55,299 bases of DNA from Lactococcus sp. dk101 (GTDB taxonomy: Bacteria > Bacillota > Bacilli > Lactobacillales > Streptococcaceae), in the NCBI RefSeq assembly GCF_009601055.1, contig NZ_WITI01000013.1, positions 1 through 55,299 on the forward strand, given 5' to 3'. Below the pieces are notes generated by a model. It saw only the letters and a list, made by a program, of their open reading frames with translations. It did no database searches and was not told where the DNA came from. This document shows, one piece after another, positions 26,308 through 35,238 of the stretch (its first letter is position 1; the number at the start of each line of letters is the position of its first letter). A program made the translations under genes and the position numbers.

Positions 26308-27000
26308 TTATTTACCGAGGTAATATTCAGCTGTAACGTTGAGTTCGTCATCGAATTCAAATACAAGTGGTGGGAAGTTAGGGATTTCAACACCCATGAT
26401 TTCGTCATCTGACAAGTGTTTGATTTGTTTAACGAGGGCACGAATTGAGTTACCGTGTGCACCAACGAATACTGTCTTACCTGATTTCAAAGCTGGAGCG
26501 ATTTCATCTTCCCAGAATGGAAGTGCGCGTTCCAAAGTAACTTTGAGGTTTTCACCATCAGGAATACGTGAATCTTCAAGACCAGCGTAACGACGGTCTC
26601 CGTGAGCAGTGTATTGATCATCGTGGGCCATTGCAGGAGGCAATACATCGTAGCTACGACGCCAGATGTGAACTTGATCGTCACCATATTTAACAGCGGC
26701 GTCAGCTTTGTTCAAGCCAGTCAAACCACCGTAGTGACGTTCGTTCAAACGCCAAGATTTAACAACTGGTACCCAGAGTTGGTCTGAATATTCAAGCGCA
26801 AGGTTTGTTGTCTTGATTGCACGTTTCAATACTGAAGTGTATGCAATATCAAATTCAATTCCAGCTTCTTTGATGAGTTTACCAGCGTTGATGGCTTGTT
26901 GAGTACCTTCTTCAGACAAATCAACGTCTGCCCAACCAGTGAAAAGGTTAGCAAGGTTCCATTCAGATTGTCCGTGACGGGCGAATACTAATTTTGGCAT
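26308..27000 (-). CDS. gpmA: 2,3-bisphosphoglycerate-dependent phosphoglycerate mutase
   Basis: A 230-residue glycolytic enzyme opening [15 protein letters not shown] with the phosphoacceptor His in RHG, 'RRSYDVLPP', 'ERALPFWED' and the second catalytic His in '[13 protein letters not shown]'. It interconverts 3- and 2-phosphoglycerate. Ribosome binding site TTTGGAG is 12 bases ahead. Alone between terminators. Confidence 0.95.
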   Translation of the reverse strand: MPKLVFARHGQSEWNLANLFTGWADVDLSEEGTQQAINAGKLIKEAGIEFDIAYTSVLKRAIKTTNLALEYSDQLWVPVVKSWRLNERHYGGLTGLNKADAAVKYGDDQVHIWRRSYDVLPPAMAHDDQYTAHGDRRYAGLEDSRIPDGENLKVTLERALPFWEDEIAPALKSGKTVFVGAHGNSIRALVKQIKHLSDDEIMGVEIPNFPPLVFEFDDELNVTAEYYLGK

Positions 27001-27113
27001 GTGTATTTTTCTCCAAATTGTTATATTTTTTACAATATCTATTTTACACTATTTTTTCATTTTAATCTAGTGATGAAACCAACAAGAGACTTGTTTTATT
27101 CACGTTTTCTAAA

Positions 27114-28052
27114 TTAGTTTTCTTTCAAAATCGCGTCAGTGTACAATGAAAGCTCTTTCTCGGTTGCTGTTGGACCTGAGTAGAAATAAACCTTGTTGTA
27201 GTCCATTGTGATGACATGTCCTTCTTTAACAGCTTTCATTTTTGTCCATACTGGATTTTTTTGGAGGGCTTCATATTGTGCCTTATCTGTGCTTGCAAAG
27301 TCAACGAAAATGTAGTCCGCATCAAATTCTGCCAAGCTTTCGGCACTGACTTCGGCATAACCTGTTCCATTTGTGAGAGCAGTCATTTTTTCAGATTGTT
27401 TGAAACCAAGGCCTGTTGTCAAAGCTTGACCTCCGCGGCCAAAATTACTTCCGTAGGCATAAATTTTATTGCCTTGTAATTCCAAAATCGAAATTGTTTT
27501 TTTAGATGGGTCAATTCCTGCATCTTTAAGTTTAGCTACTTCTTTTTTAGATTCTTTCTTGAATGATTTCAAGAATTTATCTTTGCCGTCTTCCATGTTG
27601 AGCAATTCAGCGAAGTAATCCAATGATTTATCCATTGTTGACAATTCTTGATAATTAACAAGTACTGTTGGCGCAATTTTTTGATGATCTGCAACTTGGT
27701 CTTTGTCAACGGTGATAATCAAATCTGGATTTTGCGCAGTCAATTTTTCAATGTTGAATTTTGGAGAGCCCAAGTCAACCATGTTTTTCTTTTGTTCTTT
27801 TGACAAGAATGGGTTTGGATATGCCCAAGAATCTGTCCCGACAACATTTCCACCGATAGAGGCAACTTCGTCAGGATAGTTTTGAACGGCAATACGTTTT
27901 GGGTGTGTTGGCACTTTAACATCGCCATTAAGCGCATGGAAAGTCTTTGTCGTTGGTTCAGTCGATTTTTTTGTGTCTTGGCTTGATGAGCCACAAGCTG
28001 CAAGTGTGAAAAGTGCGCCAAGCGCAACAAGTGAGGTTAATGTTTTTTTCAT
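27114..28052 (-). CDS. fhuD: Siderophore-binding lipoprotein
   Basis: A 312-residue family-8 (FhuD/FepB-like) periplasmic-type receptor with signal peptide and lipobox TLAACGSSSQ. The mature part has 'HPKRIAVQNYPDEVASIGG' and 'LTAQNPDLIITVD', the two lobes and connecting helix expected. It is last in fhuCBGD. Binding of hydroxamate ferric siderophores is the family expectation; the actual ligand is not readable. The bacterium need not make a siderophore to use it. Confidence 0.85.
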   Translation of the reverse strand: MKKTLTSLVALGALFTLAACGSSSQDTKKSTEPTTKTFHALNGDVKVPTHPKRIAVQNYPDEVASIGGNVVGTDSWAYPNPFLSKEQKKNMVDLGSPKFNIEKLTAQNPDLIITVDKDQVADHQKIAPTVLVNYQELSTMDKSLDYFAELLNMEDGKDKFLKSFKKESKKEVAKLKDAGIDPSKKTISILELQGNKIYAYGSNFGRGGQALTTGLGFKQSEKMTALTNGTGYAEVSAESLAEFDADYIFVDFASTDKAQYEALQKNPVWTKMKAVKEGHVITMDYNKVYFYSGPTATEKELSLYTDAILKEN

Positions 28053-28093
28053 GAGATACTCCTATATCTTGTGAATGGATTAGCCAAGGCTAA

Positions 28094-29032
28094 TTATATT
28101 TTTTGAATGAGATAAATGTAATATGGTGCCCCAATAAATGCTACAACAAAGCCTAATGGCAAGCTAGATGGTGCAATGATGAGCTGAGATACAATGTTTG
28201 CGAAAACGAGAATAATCATGCCGCTCAAGACAGCAAATGGAATTCGCTTTTTGAGTTTGAAACCGCCAAGTTCTCTTGCAATATGTGGCGCAATCAAGCC
28301 TACAAAAGCCAATCCGCCTATCACGAGAACGCCAATTACGGCATAATAAAGTGCCAGTAAATAGAGCTGAATTTTGACCCGTTTCACATTTAGTCCTAGA
28401 GACAATGCCAATTCTTCACCTAATGATAATAATTCCAATTGTTTGATGAAAAATGGGAAAACCATTAGTCCTAGCAGCAACAAAATTAAAACCAAAGTGA
28501 TATAACTCGAATCCGTTTGCCAGACATCTCCAGACAACCAGACAGCCACCTGTTGAAAATCAAATTGATTGACTGATAGCTGCGCAATGGTAATGATAGA
28601 TTGAAAGAATGAAGTCACAGCAATCCCTGTGAGCAGAACTCTGACATTGCTGACATTTTTTCTTAGTGCAAACACATAAATCATGGCAAATGCTAAAATG
28701 GCACCGACGATTGCAAAAATGGGATAGGAGAAATTCCAAAGTCCACTTAAGCTAAAATGTGAAGCAATAAGGAAGAAAATGACTGTTCCCGCACTCGCAC
28801 CTGATGTGATACCAATTGTCGAACTGTCCGCCAACGGATTATCAGTAATCGTTTGGATAATCAATCCAGCCAGCGATAAAGCAATACCTGCGGCAAGTAA
28901 AATAATCAGCCGTGGCAGACGAAAGAGGGGAATAAGCAGAGCAAGGATTTGCGTGTTTGTCGAAAATTGCGTTAAATCAACGGCTATCAGAAGCGCCAAT
29001 ATAAAAAGTAATAAAATCAATTTCTTTTTCAT
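28094..29032 (-). CDS. fhuG: Ferric siderophore ABC transporter permease
   Basis: A 312-residue FecCD-family permease with about nine membrane segments, 'RLPRLIILLAAGIALSLAG' and 'TDNPLADSSTIGITSGAS' in the N-terminal half, and 'GLIAPHIARELGG' near the ATPase contact. Overlaps fhuB by 4 bases. It forms a heterodimeric channel with FhuB. Confidence 0.88.
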   Translation of the reverse strand: MKKKLILLLFILALLIAVDLTQFSTNTQILALLIPLFRLPRLIILLAAGIALSLAGLIIQTITDNPLADSSTIGITSGASAGTVIFFLIASHFSLSGLWNFSYPIFAIVGAILAFAMIYVFALRKNVSNVRVLLTGIAVTSFFQSIITIAQLSVNQFDFQQVAVWLSGDVWQTDSSYITLVLILLLLGLMVFPFFIKQLELLSLGEELALSLGLNVKRVKIQLYLLALYYAVIGVLVIGGLAFVGLIAPHIARELGGFKLKKRIPFAVLSGMIILVFANIVSQLIIAPSSLPLGFVVAFIGAPYYIYLIQKI

Positions 29033-29979
29033 TTTGCCTCCTGACTAATCACCCAGATGAAAAATGGTGCGCCGATAAGCATGGTCAAAGATCCTGCCGG
29101 AAATTCGTAAGGCTTAAATAAATTCCTTGCCAGCAAATCTGCAAAAACAAGTAAGATAATGGCTGTCAGCACTGACAAAACAACAGTTTGCCAAAAATTA
29201 CTTTTGGTCAGTTTCTTTGCTATATGTGGTGCAATTAAGCCCACAAAGCTGATGACACCGACCGAAGATACGGTCACACCAGACGCGATTGCCACCATGA
29301 CCATGACTACAAAACGCACTTGATTGACAGAAACGCCGAGTGATTTTGCTAAATCATCTCCCAAAGCTAGCATTTTTAATCTGCTGCCATAAAAAAAGAG
29401 AATCAGAAGAAAAAGCACAACTGTTACTGCCAAAAGCTTTACTTTTTCAGTTGTCACCCCTGAAAATGACCCAACAATCCACAAAAAATAGGCTTGCGAA
29501 TCGTGTTTAGCAAAAGTGATGGCACTGGCTAAACTGGTCGCAAATAGGCCTACTGATGTCCCAACAAGTGCTACTTTAAGCGGTTGAAAATGCGTTCGTG
29601 CTGTCAAAATCATGACAATGAATAAAGAAACAAATGCCATGATTGACGCTAAACCTGCCGAAATGGCTGCATCTGTTGAAAAGCCAAATGCCAAGAGTAT
29701 TGCTAAACCAACACTTGCACCACCTGAAATTCCCAATGTGGACATTTCAGCAATGGGATTTCTTGTCATCAACTGCACCAAAAAGCCACTGACTGACAAT
29801 AAAAAGCCTGCTAAAAAGAGACTCATCAGTCTTGGTAAGCGCAGCTGCAGGACAATAGGATTTGTTGTCAGAGCTGACAGCGGATAATTTTTATCCCCAA
29901 GCATTAAATAAAGCACTGACAAGACCACTATCACAAGTGTCAAGCCAGCCACCCAACTGATAAACCGAATTTTACGCAT
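29029..29979 (-). CDS. fhuB: Ferric siderophore ABC transporter permease
   Basis: A 316-residue FecCD-family permease, paralogous to FhuG, with 'RLPRLMSLFLAGFLLSVSG', 'TRNPIAEMSTLGISGGAS' and 'GLIAPHIAKKL'. It carries two copies of the 14-bp palindrome in its coding sequence (29164-29177 and 29866-29879), both read as part of membrane or loop segments ('LSVLTA', 'LSALTT'). Overlaps fhuC by 8 bases. Confidence 0.88.
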   Translation of the reverse strand: MRKIRFISWVAGLTLVIVVLSVLYLMLGDKNYPLSALTTNPIVLQLRLPRLMSLFLAGFLLSVSGFLVQLMTRNPIAEMSTLGISGGASVGLAILLAFGFSTDAAISAGLASIMAFVSLFIVMILTARTHFQPLKVALVGTSVGLFATSLASAITFAKHDSQAYFLWIVGSFSGVTTEKVKLLAVTVVLFLLILFFYGSRLKMLALGDDLAKSLGVSVNQVRFVVMVMVAIASGVTVSSVGVISFVGLIAPHIAKKLTKSNFWQTVVLSVLTAIILLVFADLLARNLFKPYEFPAGSLTMLIGAPFFIWVISQEAK

Positions 29980-30751
29980 TTTTTACCCCAGTTATCATCA
30001 GGCTCTTGGTATAAGTATCACAACCTAAAGTTACTTCTAAGCCAAAGCAATTTCTTAATTGTTCCGTCGTAAATAACTGCTCAACAGTGCCTGTATCAAC
30101 GATTTTTCCGTCTTTCACCAAAATCAAATTGTCAGCAAAGCGGGCAGCATGATTAAGGTCGTGAATGACATAAACCACTGTTTTGCCAAATTTGTCAACG
30201 AATGCTTTGAGCAAACTTAAAATATCAAGTTGATGAACCAAATCAAGATAAGTTGTCGGTTCATCAAGCAAAATAATATCGCTATCTTGAGCCAAAATCA
30301 TTGTGATAAAGACCCGCTGACGCTGTCCGCCAGAAAGTTCTGCTACTCGTTCATCGCGCATTTCCCAAATGTCCGTTTCGCGCATGACCTGTTCAATCAC
30401 TTGCCGATCTACTTTCGACAAGCCTTGTTGCAGGCGTTTTTGATGCGGAAACCGGCCCATGCTGACCAATTCGTAAACCGAAATATCACTTGGTGCAAGA
30501 GCTGATTGAGGTAAAAGGGCGATTTTTTGAGCAATTTCAAGATTTGTCAGAGCTGACAAAGGCTTTTCATCATAAAAAATATCGCCTTTATACTTAAGCA
30601 AACGACCCATCGCGCGTAAAATGGTGGATTTGCCAGAGCCATTTATACCAACGATTGCAGTCGTTTTTCCTTTTTCAATTTCAAAAGAAGCATGTTCGAG
30701 TGCCAATTTTTTATCGTAATAAACACATAAATCCTTCGCACCAAAATACAT
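29972..30751 (-). CDS. fhuC: Ferric siderophore ABC transporter ATPase
   Basis: A 259-residue ATPase with GINGSGKST (Walker A), LSGGQRQRVFI (signature), DIILLDEPTTYLD (Walker B) and the switch His in VIHDLNHA. First gene of fhuCBGD. A palindrome copy (30545-30558) encodes 'LSALTN'. Transcribed from a promoter at 30796-30824. Confidence 0.9.
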   Translation of the reverse strand: MYFGAKDLCVYYDKKLALEHASFEIEKGKTTAIVGINGSGKSTILRAMGRLLKYKGDIFYDEKPLSALTNLEIAQKIALLPQSALAPSDISVYELVSMGRFPHQKRLQQGLSKVDRQVIEQVMRETDIWEMRDERVAELSGGQRQRVFITMILAQDSDIILLDEPTTYLDLVHQLDILSLLKAFVDKFGKTVVYVIHDLNHAARFADNLILVKDGKIVDTGTVEQLFTTEQLRNCFGLEVTLGCDTYTKSLMITGVKNA

Positions 30752-30767
30752 TATTCATTCCTTTCGT

Positions 30768-30824
30768 AAAATGTCAAATTGTTTTTACATTTTCTATTAT
30801 GCCACAAATTTTTTTCAATGACAA
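30768..30824 (-). promoter_or_regulatory. fhuCBGD promoter with operator-like dyad at the start point
   Basis: On the minus strand TTGTCA, 17 bases, CATAAT. AAAATGT (30787-30793 strand-reversed) and ACATTTT (30768-30774) form an inverted repeat with a 12-base spacer over the expected start point. It could bind an iron or sulfur regulator; it does not clearly match a Fur box. Confidence 0.5.
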
Positions 30825-30833
30825 GAATAAATT

Positions 30834-30863
30834 AAAAAATTCACATATTAATGTGAATTTTTT
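30834..30863 (-). terminator. Terminator of the LysR gene
   Basis: AAAAATTCACATTA and its near-perfect complement, followed by six T. It parts the regulator from fhuC. Confidence 0.85.
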
Positions 30864-30865
30864 AT

Positions 30866-31771
30866 TTAAAACTTATTATTTTCAAAGTAAACTTCTAAAC
30901 TTCGCTTGTAAGAAGTCGCTGCATTGCTCAGTAAATGTCCGCGATGCTTGACTAAGATTAAGCTATTGCCGTTGTCGCCATCCATTGGGACAACCGTAAT
31001 ATTACTCACACTCTCTTCATCAATAAAGCCAAGTCCTGTCGCGTAAGCGTCGGTTCTTTCTAAGATACCATTTAATGTTGCACGATCTGTCGTGTTATAG
31101 ATGAATGTATTTTCAAAAGTTTCAACCAAATCTTCCGAATAGTATAGAAATTGTTCATTTTCTTGAGTGAACCGCACGCGATCGAGTGGCTTCAAATCTT
31201 TTTCATTGATTGCTGATTTCTTGGCTAATGGATGATCTTTTCGCAGATAAATGTGTGTTTGAGACAAAAATAATTCTTCGTATTCAAGTTCTAATTTGTC
31301 CAGCATTCGAATAATTCCCGCACGATTGTGCTTGTTGAGATAAACAATGCCCAGCTCACTATGGCCTTGTGCTACTTCTTGCAAAATACTGTAAGTCGTT
31401 GACTCAAAGATACGGAAATTCTTGATTTCAGGATTTTTCTTGGCAAAATCAACTCCAACGGGAGCTAGAAAATCATAATGTTGGCTGGCAACAGAGAAAG
31501 TACGATCGGACTCTTTTGGTTTAGAAAAACGTGCTTCAAAACTTTCAAAGTTTCGCAAGACCGATTGCGCATGCTCATAGAAACGTTCCCCCTCAATCGT
31601 CAGGCTGGTTCCTGTGTTGGTTCTTTCAAATATTTGAAAATCAAGCTCACGCTCCAAATCCTTAATTGCGATGGACATGGCAGGTTGGCTCACAAAAAGC
31701 TGTTCGCTTGCTTCACGAAAAGTCCCACTGTTTGCGATAGCTACCACATAGCGCAGTTGTTTGATGTTCAT
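30866..31771 (-). CDS. fhuR: LysR-family transcriptional regulator
   Basis: The ATG at 31771, with GGAGG five bases ahead, gives 301 residues starting MNIKQLRYVVAIANSG; the open frame extends 11 codons further but without such a site. N-terminal winged HTH ('REASEQLFVSQPAMSIAIKDLE') and a two-lobed effector domain are clear. In L. lactis the LysR gene next to fhuC was called fhuR and, as I recall, corresponds to CmbR, a regulator of sulfur amino acid genes. Its place between a methionine importer and fhuCBGD agrees with either role. Confidence 0.8.
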   Translation of the reverse strand: MNIKQLRYVVAIANSGTFREASEQLFVSQPAMSIAIKDLERELDFQIFERTNTGTSLTIEGERFYEHAQSVLRNFESFEARFSKPKESDRTFSVASQHYDFLAPVGVDFAKKNPEIKNFRIFESTTYSILQEVAQGHSELGIVYLNKHNRAGIIRMLDKLELEYEELFLSQTHIYLRKDHPLAKKSAINEKDLKPLDRVRFTQENEQFLYYSEDLVETFENTFIYNTTDRATLNGILERTDAYATGLGFIDEESVSNITVVPMDGDNGNSLILVKHRGHLLSNAATSYKRSLEVYFENNKF

Positions 31772-31861
31772 AACTTCCTCCATTTTGCCAATCTTTGCTC
31801 TCATAAATAAAAAAGCATATAGTCGAATTATACACTTTTTTTCTATAATTTTGTATTCAAA

Positions 31862-32164
31862 TCACATTTTTGCTTTTTCAACAGTCTTCTTCTCAACACC
31901 TGCTCTTTTCAAGAGAACGCATTGATATTTTTCACACCAATAGACAGTACTCTCCTTACGTTGAGCAACGGATTGGCGGTAATTGAATAAATCGTCCACT
32001 TTTGTATTGAGTATTTCGGCAAGTTTGAAAGCCAATGTTAATTCTGGATCATATTTATCATTTTCAATGGCATTGATGGTTTGACGGCTGACGTGTGCAA
32101 TATGAGCAACATCTTCTTGAGAAAGATGATTTAAGCGGCGTAGTTCACGAATTTTATTTTCCAA
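31862..32164 (-). CDS. XRE-family HTH regulator with cysteine-containing C-terminal tail
   Basis: The gene starts at a TTG (32164) behind a strong GAGGAG. Of 100 residues, 5-60 form a Cro/CI-type HTH: 'LSQEDVAHIAHVSRQTINAIEN' region and 'KLAEILNTKVDDLF'. The rest is a short basic tail with YWCEKYQC. Small stand-alone XRE proteins of this shape (YgzD-like) are common; a target cannot be named. It lies between metI and the LysR gene, all on one strand, and its own stop is 60 bases from the LysR promoter region. Confidence 0.8.
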   Translation of the reverse strand: MENKIRELRRLNHLSQEDVAHIAHVSRQTINAIENDKYDPELTLAFKLAEILNTKVDDLFNYRQSVAQRKESTVYWCEKYQCVLLKRAGVEKKTVEKAKM

Positions 32165-32280
32165 TTCTTCTCCTCACTGTTCATTTTCTAAAAGCTGTAA
32201 AGCTTGTTTTACATAGCTCTATTAAATCATCTTTTGGCAAATTTTGCAAGGTATCCATAATCAAAAAATTACTTTCATTC

Positions 32281-32311
32281 ACAAAAAAAGCATTTCCCAG
32301 AAATGCTTTCA
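32281..32311 (-). terminator. Methionine transporter operon terminator
   Basis: AAAGCATTTCTGGGAAATGC followed by seven T on the minus strand, directly after metI. Confidence 0.87.
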
Positions 32312-32315
32312 TTAC

Positions 32316-33011
32316 TTAACGATGCGATGCTTTTTTTGCGAGAAAGTCTCCGATAAATTGAACAAGTAAGACAAAAATCAGGATCAAAATAGTTGCCACC
32401 CAAGTGACATCATTGAAAAATCGATTATAACCATAAGAAATTGCAGTATTTCCAAGACCACCTGCACCAACAGCACCAGCCATTGCTGTCAAGCCAATCA
32501 ATGAAATCACAGTTACTGTGGAAACTCGGATTAAATTCGATAATTCTTCACGCAAATATACGGTAAATACAATATCAATAAAGTCTGCACCAACGGTTTG
32601 CGCTGCTTCAATTTTTCCAGGGTCAACCGACTCAAGCGAGGCTTGAACTTGACGGGCATAAAATGGCGCTACTCCTAAAGAAAGTGAAACGAGTGCAGCT
32701 GTTGTTCCGATTTGCGTGCCGACAATTTGTTTCGTCACTGGAGCAAGGACAGCAAGCAAAATGATGAAAGGAATGGCACGACCAATCGAAATAACCTTGT
32801 CAAAAATCCAAAAGACAACTTTATTGGGTGTAATCCCGTTGTCAGCAGTGACAACGACGACAATCCCAAAAATCAAGCCCAAAATCCCACCGATAATGGC
32901 AGAAACAAAAGTCATATAAAGCGTATCAGCAATGGCTGTTCCCCAGCCTGTTTCGCCTCCCCAACCCAAATAAGCAACGTTTGGAAATACGTGATTAAAC
33001 CATTCAATCAT
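32316..33011 (-). CDS. metI: Methionine ABC transporter permease
   Basis: A 231-residue permease with five to six membrane helices and the EAA loop 'VDPGKIEAAQTVGAD'. It belongs to the MetI family. Start overlaps the metN stop by 4 bases. Works with MetN and the two MetQ-like receptors encoded upstream. Confidence 0.9.
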   Translation of the reverse strand: MIEWFNHVFPNVAYLGWGGETGWGTAIADTLYMTFVSAIIGGILGLIFGIVVVVTADNGITPNKVVFWIFDKVISIGRAIPFIILLAVLAPVTKQIVGTQIGTTAALVSLSLGVAPFYARQVQASLESVDPGKIEAAQTVGADFIDIVFTVYLREELSNLIRVSTVTVISLIGLTAMAGAVGAGGLGNTAISYGYNRFFNDVTWVATILILIFVLLVQFIGDFLAKKASHR

Positions 33012-34132
33012 TCTTTTTCTCCTTCTTCTTTAATCGAACCCAAAACGTTGAATTTCAGATTTTTTTCTGCAAAATAATTTTTAGCGGCGGCTCTTTGCTC
33101 GTTAGAACCCTTCAATGTGAAGACCAGTGAGCCAAATGGTTGTTGTTGCAACAATTCCACATTGCCGTAATAAATATTGGTTGTCACATCGAATTTTTTG
33201 GTGATGTCAGAGATGACAGGATCTTCAAGTTCTGATGAGGCATAATCCAAATGGATGAGTTCTTCGTCTTCAGACAAAATCTGTAATAATTTTGTTTTGG
33301 AAAGCCCAGCGATAAAACGATTGACAGACGATGTTGTTTCGATAAACTGTTTGGTTAATTTTTCTTTTGGATCTGCAAAAATATCAATCAATGAATTTTG
33401 TTCAATGATAACTCCATTTTGCATGACCGCTACTTTATTGGCAATTTCTTTAACGACTTGCATTTCATGCGTAATCAAAACGATGGTCAAGCCCAAACGA
33501 TCGTGCAAATCTTTGAGCAAATCAAGAATTTGGTTGGTCGTCTTTGGATCAAGTGCTGACGTTCCTTCATCAGAAATCAAAATTTCAGGGTCATTGGCAA
33601 GTGCTCTCGCAATCGCAACCCTTTGTTTTTGTCCACCAGACAGTTGAGCTGGATATTTTTTAGCCAAATCAGTCAATTCGACCAGCGCCAACAAGTTTTC
33701 AACTTTTTCTTTCTTTTCATTGCCCGTCAAATAACGCAATTTACCCGTTTTTTCGTCTTCAATTTGCGTGTGTTGCAATGCAAACGCCACGTTTGCAAAA
33801 ACGGTCTTTTCTGACAAGAGGTTGAAATGTTGAAAAATCATCCCGATTTTTTGACGGAAAGCGCGCAATTTGCTTCCTGAAAGTTTAACTGGATTTTCAC
33901 TGTCAAAAATTGTTTCGCCATTGACAATAATTTGACCTGTTGTCGGTTTTTGCAAGAGGTTAATGGTACGCACCAAGGTTGATTTACCTGCACCCGAATA
34001 CCCAATAACGCCGTAAATATCGCCTTTTTCAACATGCAATGTCGCATCTGAAACCGCCGTAATCAGCGTATGATTGGTTTGTTTTCCTGAAAAGGAAACC
34101 GTTAGATTGTTTAATTCAATGATATTTGTCAT
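33008..34132 (-). CDS. metN: Methionine ABC transporter ATPase
   Basis: A 374-residue ATPase with GYSGAGKST (Walker A), LSGGQKQRVAIARAL (signature) and ILISDEGTSALDP (Walker B, with Gly where Ala is usual). After residue 290 comes the ACT-like NIL regulatory domain of MetN proteins, which binds methionine and shuts the transporter when the cell is replete. Located in a Met T-box operon. Confidence 0.92.
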   Translation of the reverse strand: MTNIIELNNLTVSFSGKQTNHTLITAVSDATLHVEKGDIYGVIGYSGAGKSTLVRTINLLQKPTTGQIIVNGETIFDSENPVKLSGSKLRAFRQKIGMIFQHFNLLSEKTVFANVAFALQHTQIEDEKTGKLRYLTGNEKKEKVENLLALVELTDLAKKYPAQLSGGQKQRVAIARALANDPEILISDEGTSALDPKTTNQILDLLKDLHDRLGLTIVLITHEMQVVKEIANKVAVMQNGVIIEQNSLIDIFADPKEKLTKQFIETTSSVNRFIAGLSKTKLLQILSEDEELIHLDYASSELEDPVISDITKKFDVTTNIYYGNVELLQQQPFGSLVFTLKGSNEQRAAAKNYFAEKNLKFNVLGSIKEEGEKE

Positions 34133-34236
34133 ATTTTTTCCTTTAATTCTTCATTCTCTGCCCGCACAGACAATCTCTATTCTACACGATATTATTCTCA
34201 CTCATAAATTTAAAGTAAGTTTGTTTTCATGTGACT

Positions 34237-34275
34237 TGTCAGTGCTGACAGAAAATCTCGCAAGGCGAGAATTTC
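34237..34275. repeat. Palindrome copy plus second hairpin between the second receptor and metN
   Basis: TGTCAGTGCTGACA at 34237-34250 is followed by TCTCGC-AAG-GCGAGA at about 34256-34270. Neither has a strong T-run, so they may trim or protect mRNA within the operon, making more receptor than ATPase. The latter is inference. Confidence 0.55.
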
Positions 34276-34281
34276 TAGCGT

Positions 34282-35148
34282 TTAAAATTTCAAATCCCAA
34301 GCTGGACGTTCTCCACCATCTGGGTACTGAACTTCCATTGCTTTAGCTGTTGCTTCATTAGCATAAGCTTTTGCCACTTGTTTGTAAATTTTATTGTCTT
34401 TTTCTTTGCTTGTTGTGGCAATGAAATTGATGTATTGCTTAGAGTCTTTTGTGATTGGTTCAAGATAAATCGATTCACTCTTTAGAAGCCCTGCTGCTGT
34501 CGCATAATTATAATTGACAACAGAAATTGTAACAGAATCCAATGCACGCGCCGTTTGACTGGCATCAACTTCTTTGATTTTCAAATTTTTTGGATTTGAA
34601 ACAATATCATTGACACCAACCAGCTTGCTGTTATCCATCGTGTTGAGTTTCAAAACACCTGCACTTTGCAAAACAAAGAGAGCGCGTGTTTCATTGACCG
34701 TGTCATTTGGAATGGCAACAGTATCACCGTCTGTCAGCTCTGACAAATCTGTAATCTTCTTAGAATAAACGTGCATTGGTGTGATAAATGTGTCTCCCAC
34801 TGAGGCAATCTCTGTATCTTTGTGTGCATTATTCCAGTTTTTAGCATAATTGTAAGACTGGAAAGCATTGACATCAACATCACCTGAAATCAAGGCTTCA
34901 TTTGGCTGACTATAATCTGTAAAATAAACAAATTTGAGCGTCAAACCATAATCATCTTTAGCTGTTTTTGAGACGGTTTTCCAAATTTCCTGTTCTTGCT
35001 TGTTCCCGCTCATAATGCCAACTTTGACAACTTTAGTATCCACTGCCGAAGCTTCGGTTGACTTGTGTCCCAAGCCAATGTATGCAATAACAGCGATGAT
35101 CAAAAGCGCAATCGCGCCAATAATGGTATTTCTTTTCTTTGGATTCAT
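34282..35148 (-). CDS. metQ: MetQ/NlpA-family methionine-binding protein (second copy)
   Basis: A 288-residue NlpA-family receptor. Unlike most family members it has no lipobox cysteine: the N-terminus is MNPKKRNTIIGAIALL with a membrane helix to about residue 27 and then 'GHKSTEASA'. It is therefore probably held by an uncleaved helix or secreted after signal cleavage. The mature part has 'VGIMSGNKQEQEIWK' and 'TDYSQPNEALISGDVDVNAFQ', typical of MetQ. A palindrome copy (34732-34745) encodes 'LSELTD'. Ends 'ERPAWDLKF'. Confidence 0.87.
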   Translation of the reverse strand: MNPKKRNTIIGAIALLIIAVIAYIGLGHKSTEASAVDTKVVKVGIMSGNKQEQEIWKTVSKTAKDDYGLTLKFVYFTDYSQPNEALISGDVDVNAFQSYNYAKNWNNAHKDTEIASVGDTFITPMHVYSKKITDLSELTDGDTVAIPNDTVNETRALFVLQSAGVLKLNTMDNSKLVGVNDIVSNPKNLKIKEVDASQTARALDSVTISVVNYNYATAAGLLKSESIYLEPITKDSKQYINFIATTSKEKDNKIYKQVAKAYANEATAKAMEVQYPDGGERPAWDLKF

Positions 35149-35238
35149 AGATTTCCCCCGATAATCTATCTGAAATCAATTCAAAAAGAGACATGAAGTT
35201 GATTTCAATTACTAACTCTAATATTCATTTGATAAATC

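Noticed and set aside
27030-27113. Terminator after fhuD
   Set aside because: AACAAG-AGA-CTTGTT near 27079-27093 has only a 6-bp stem and a poor T-run, too weak to call.
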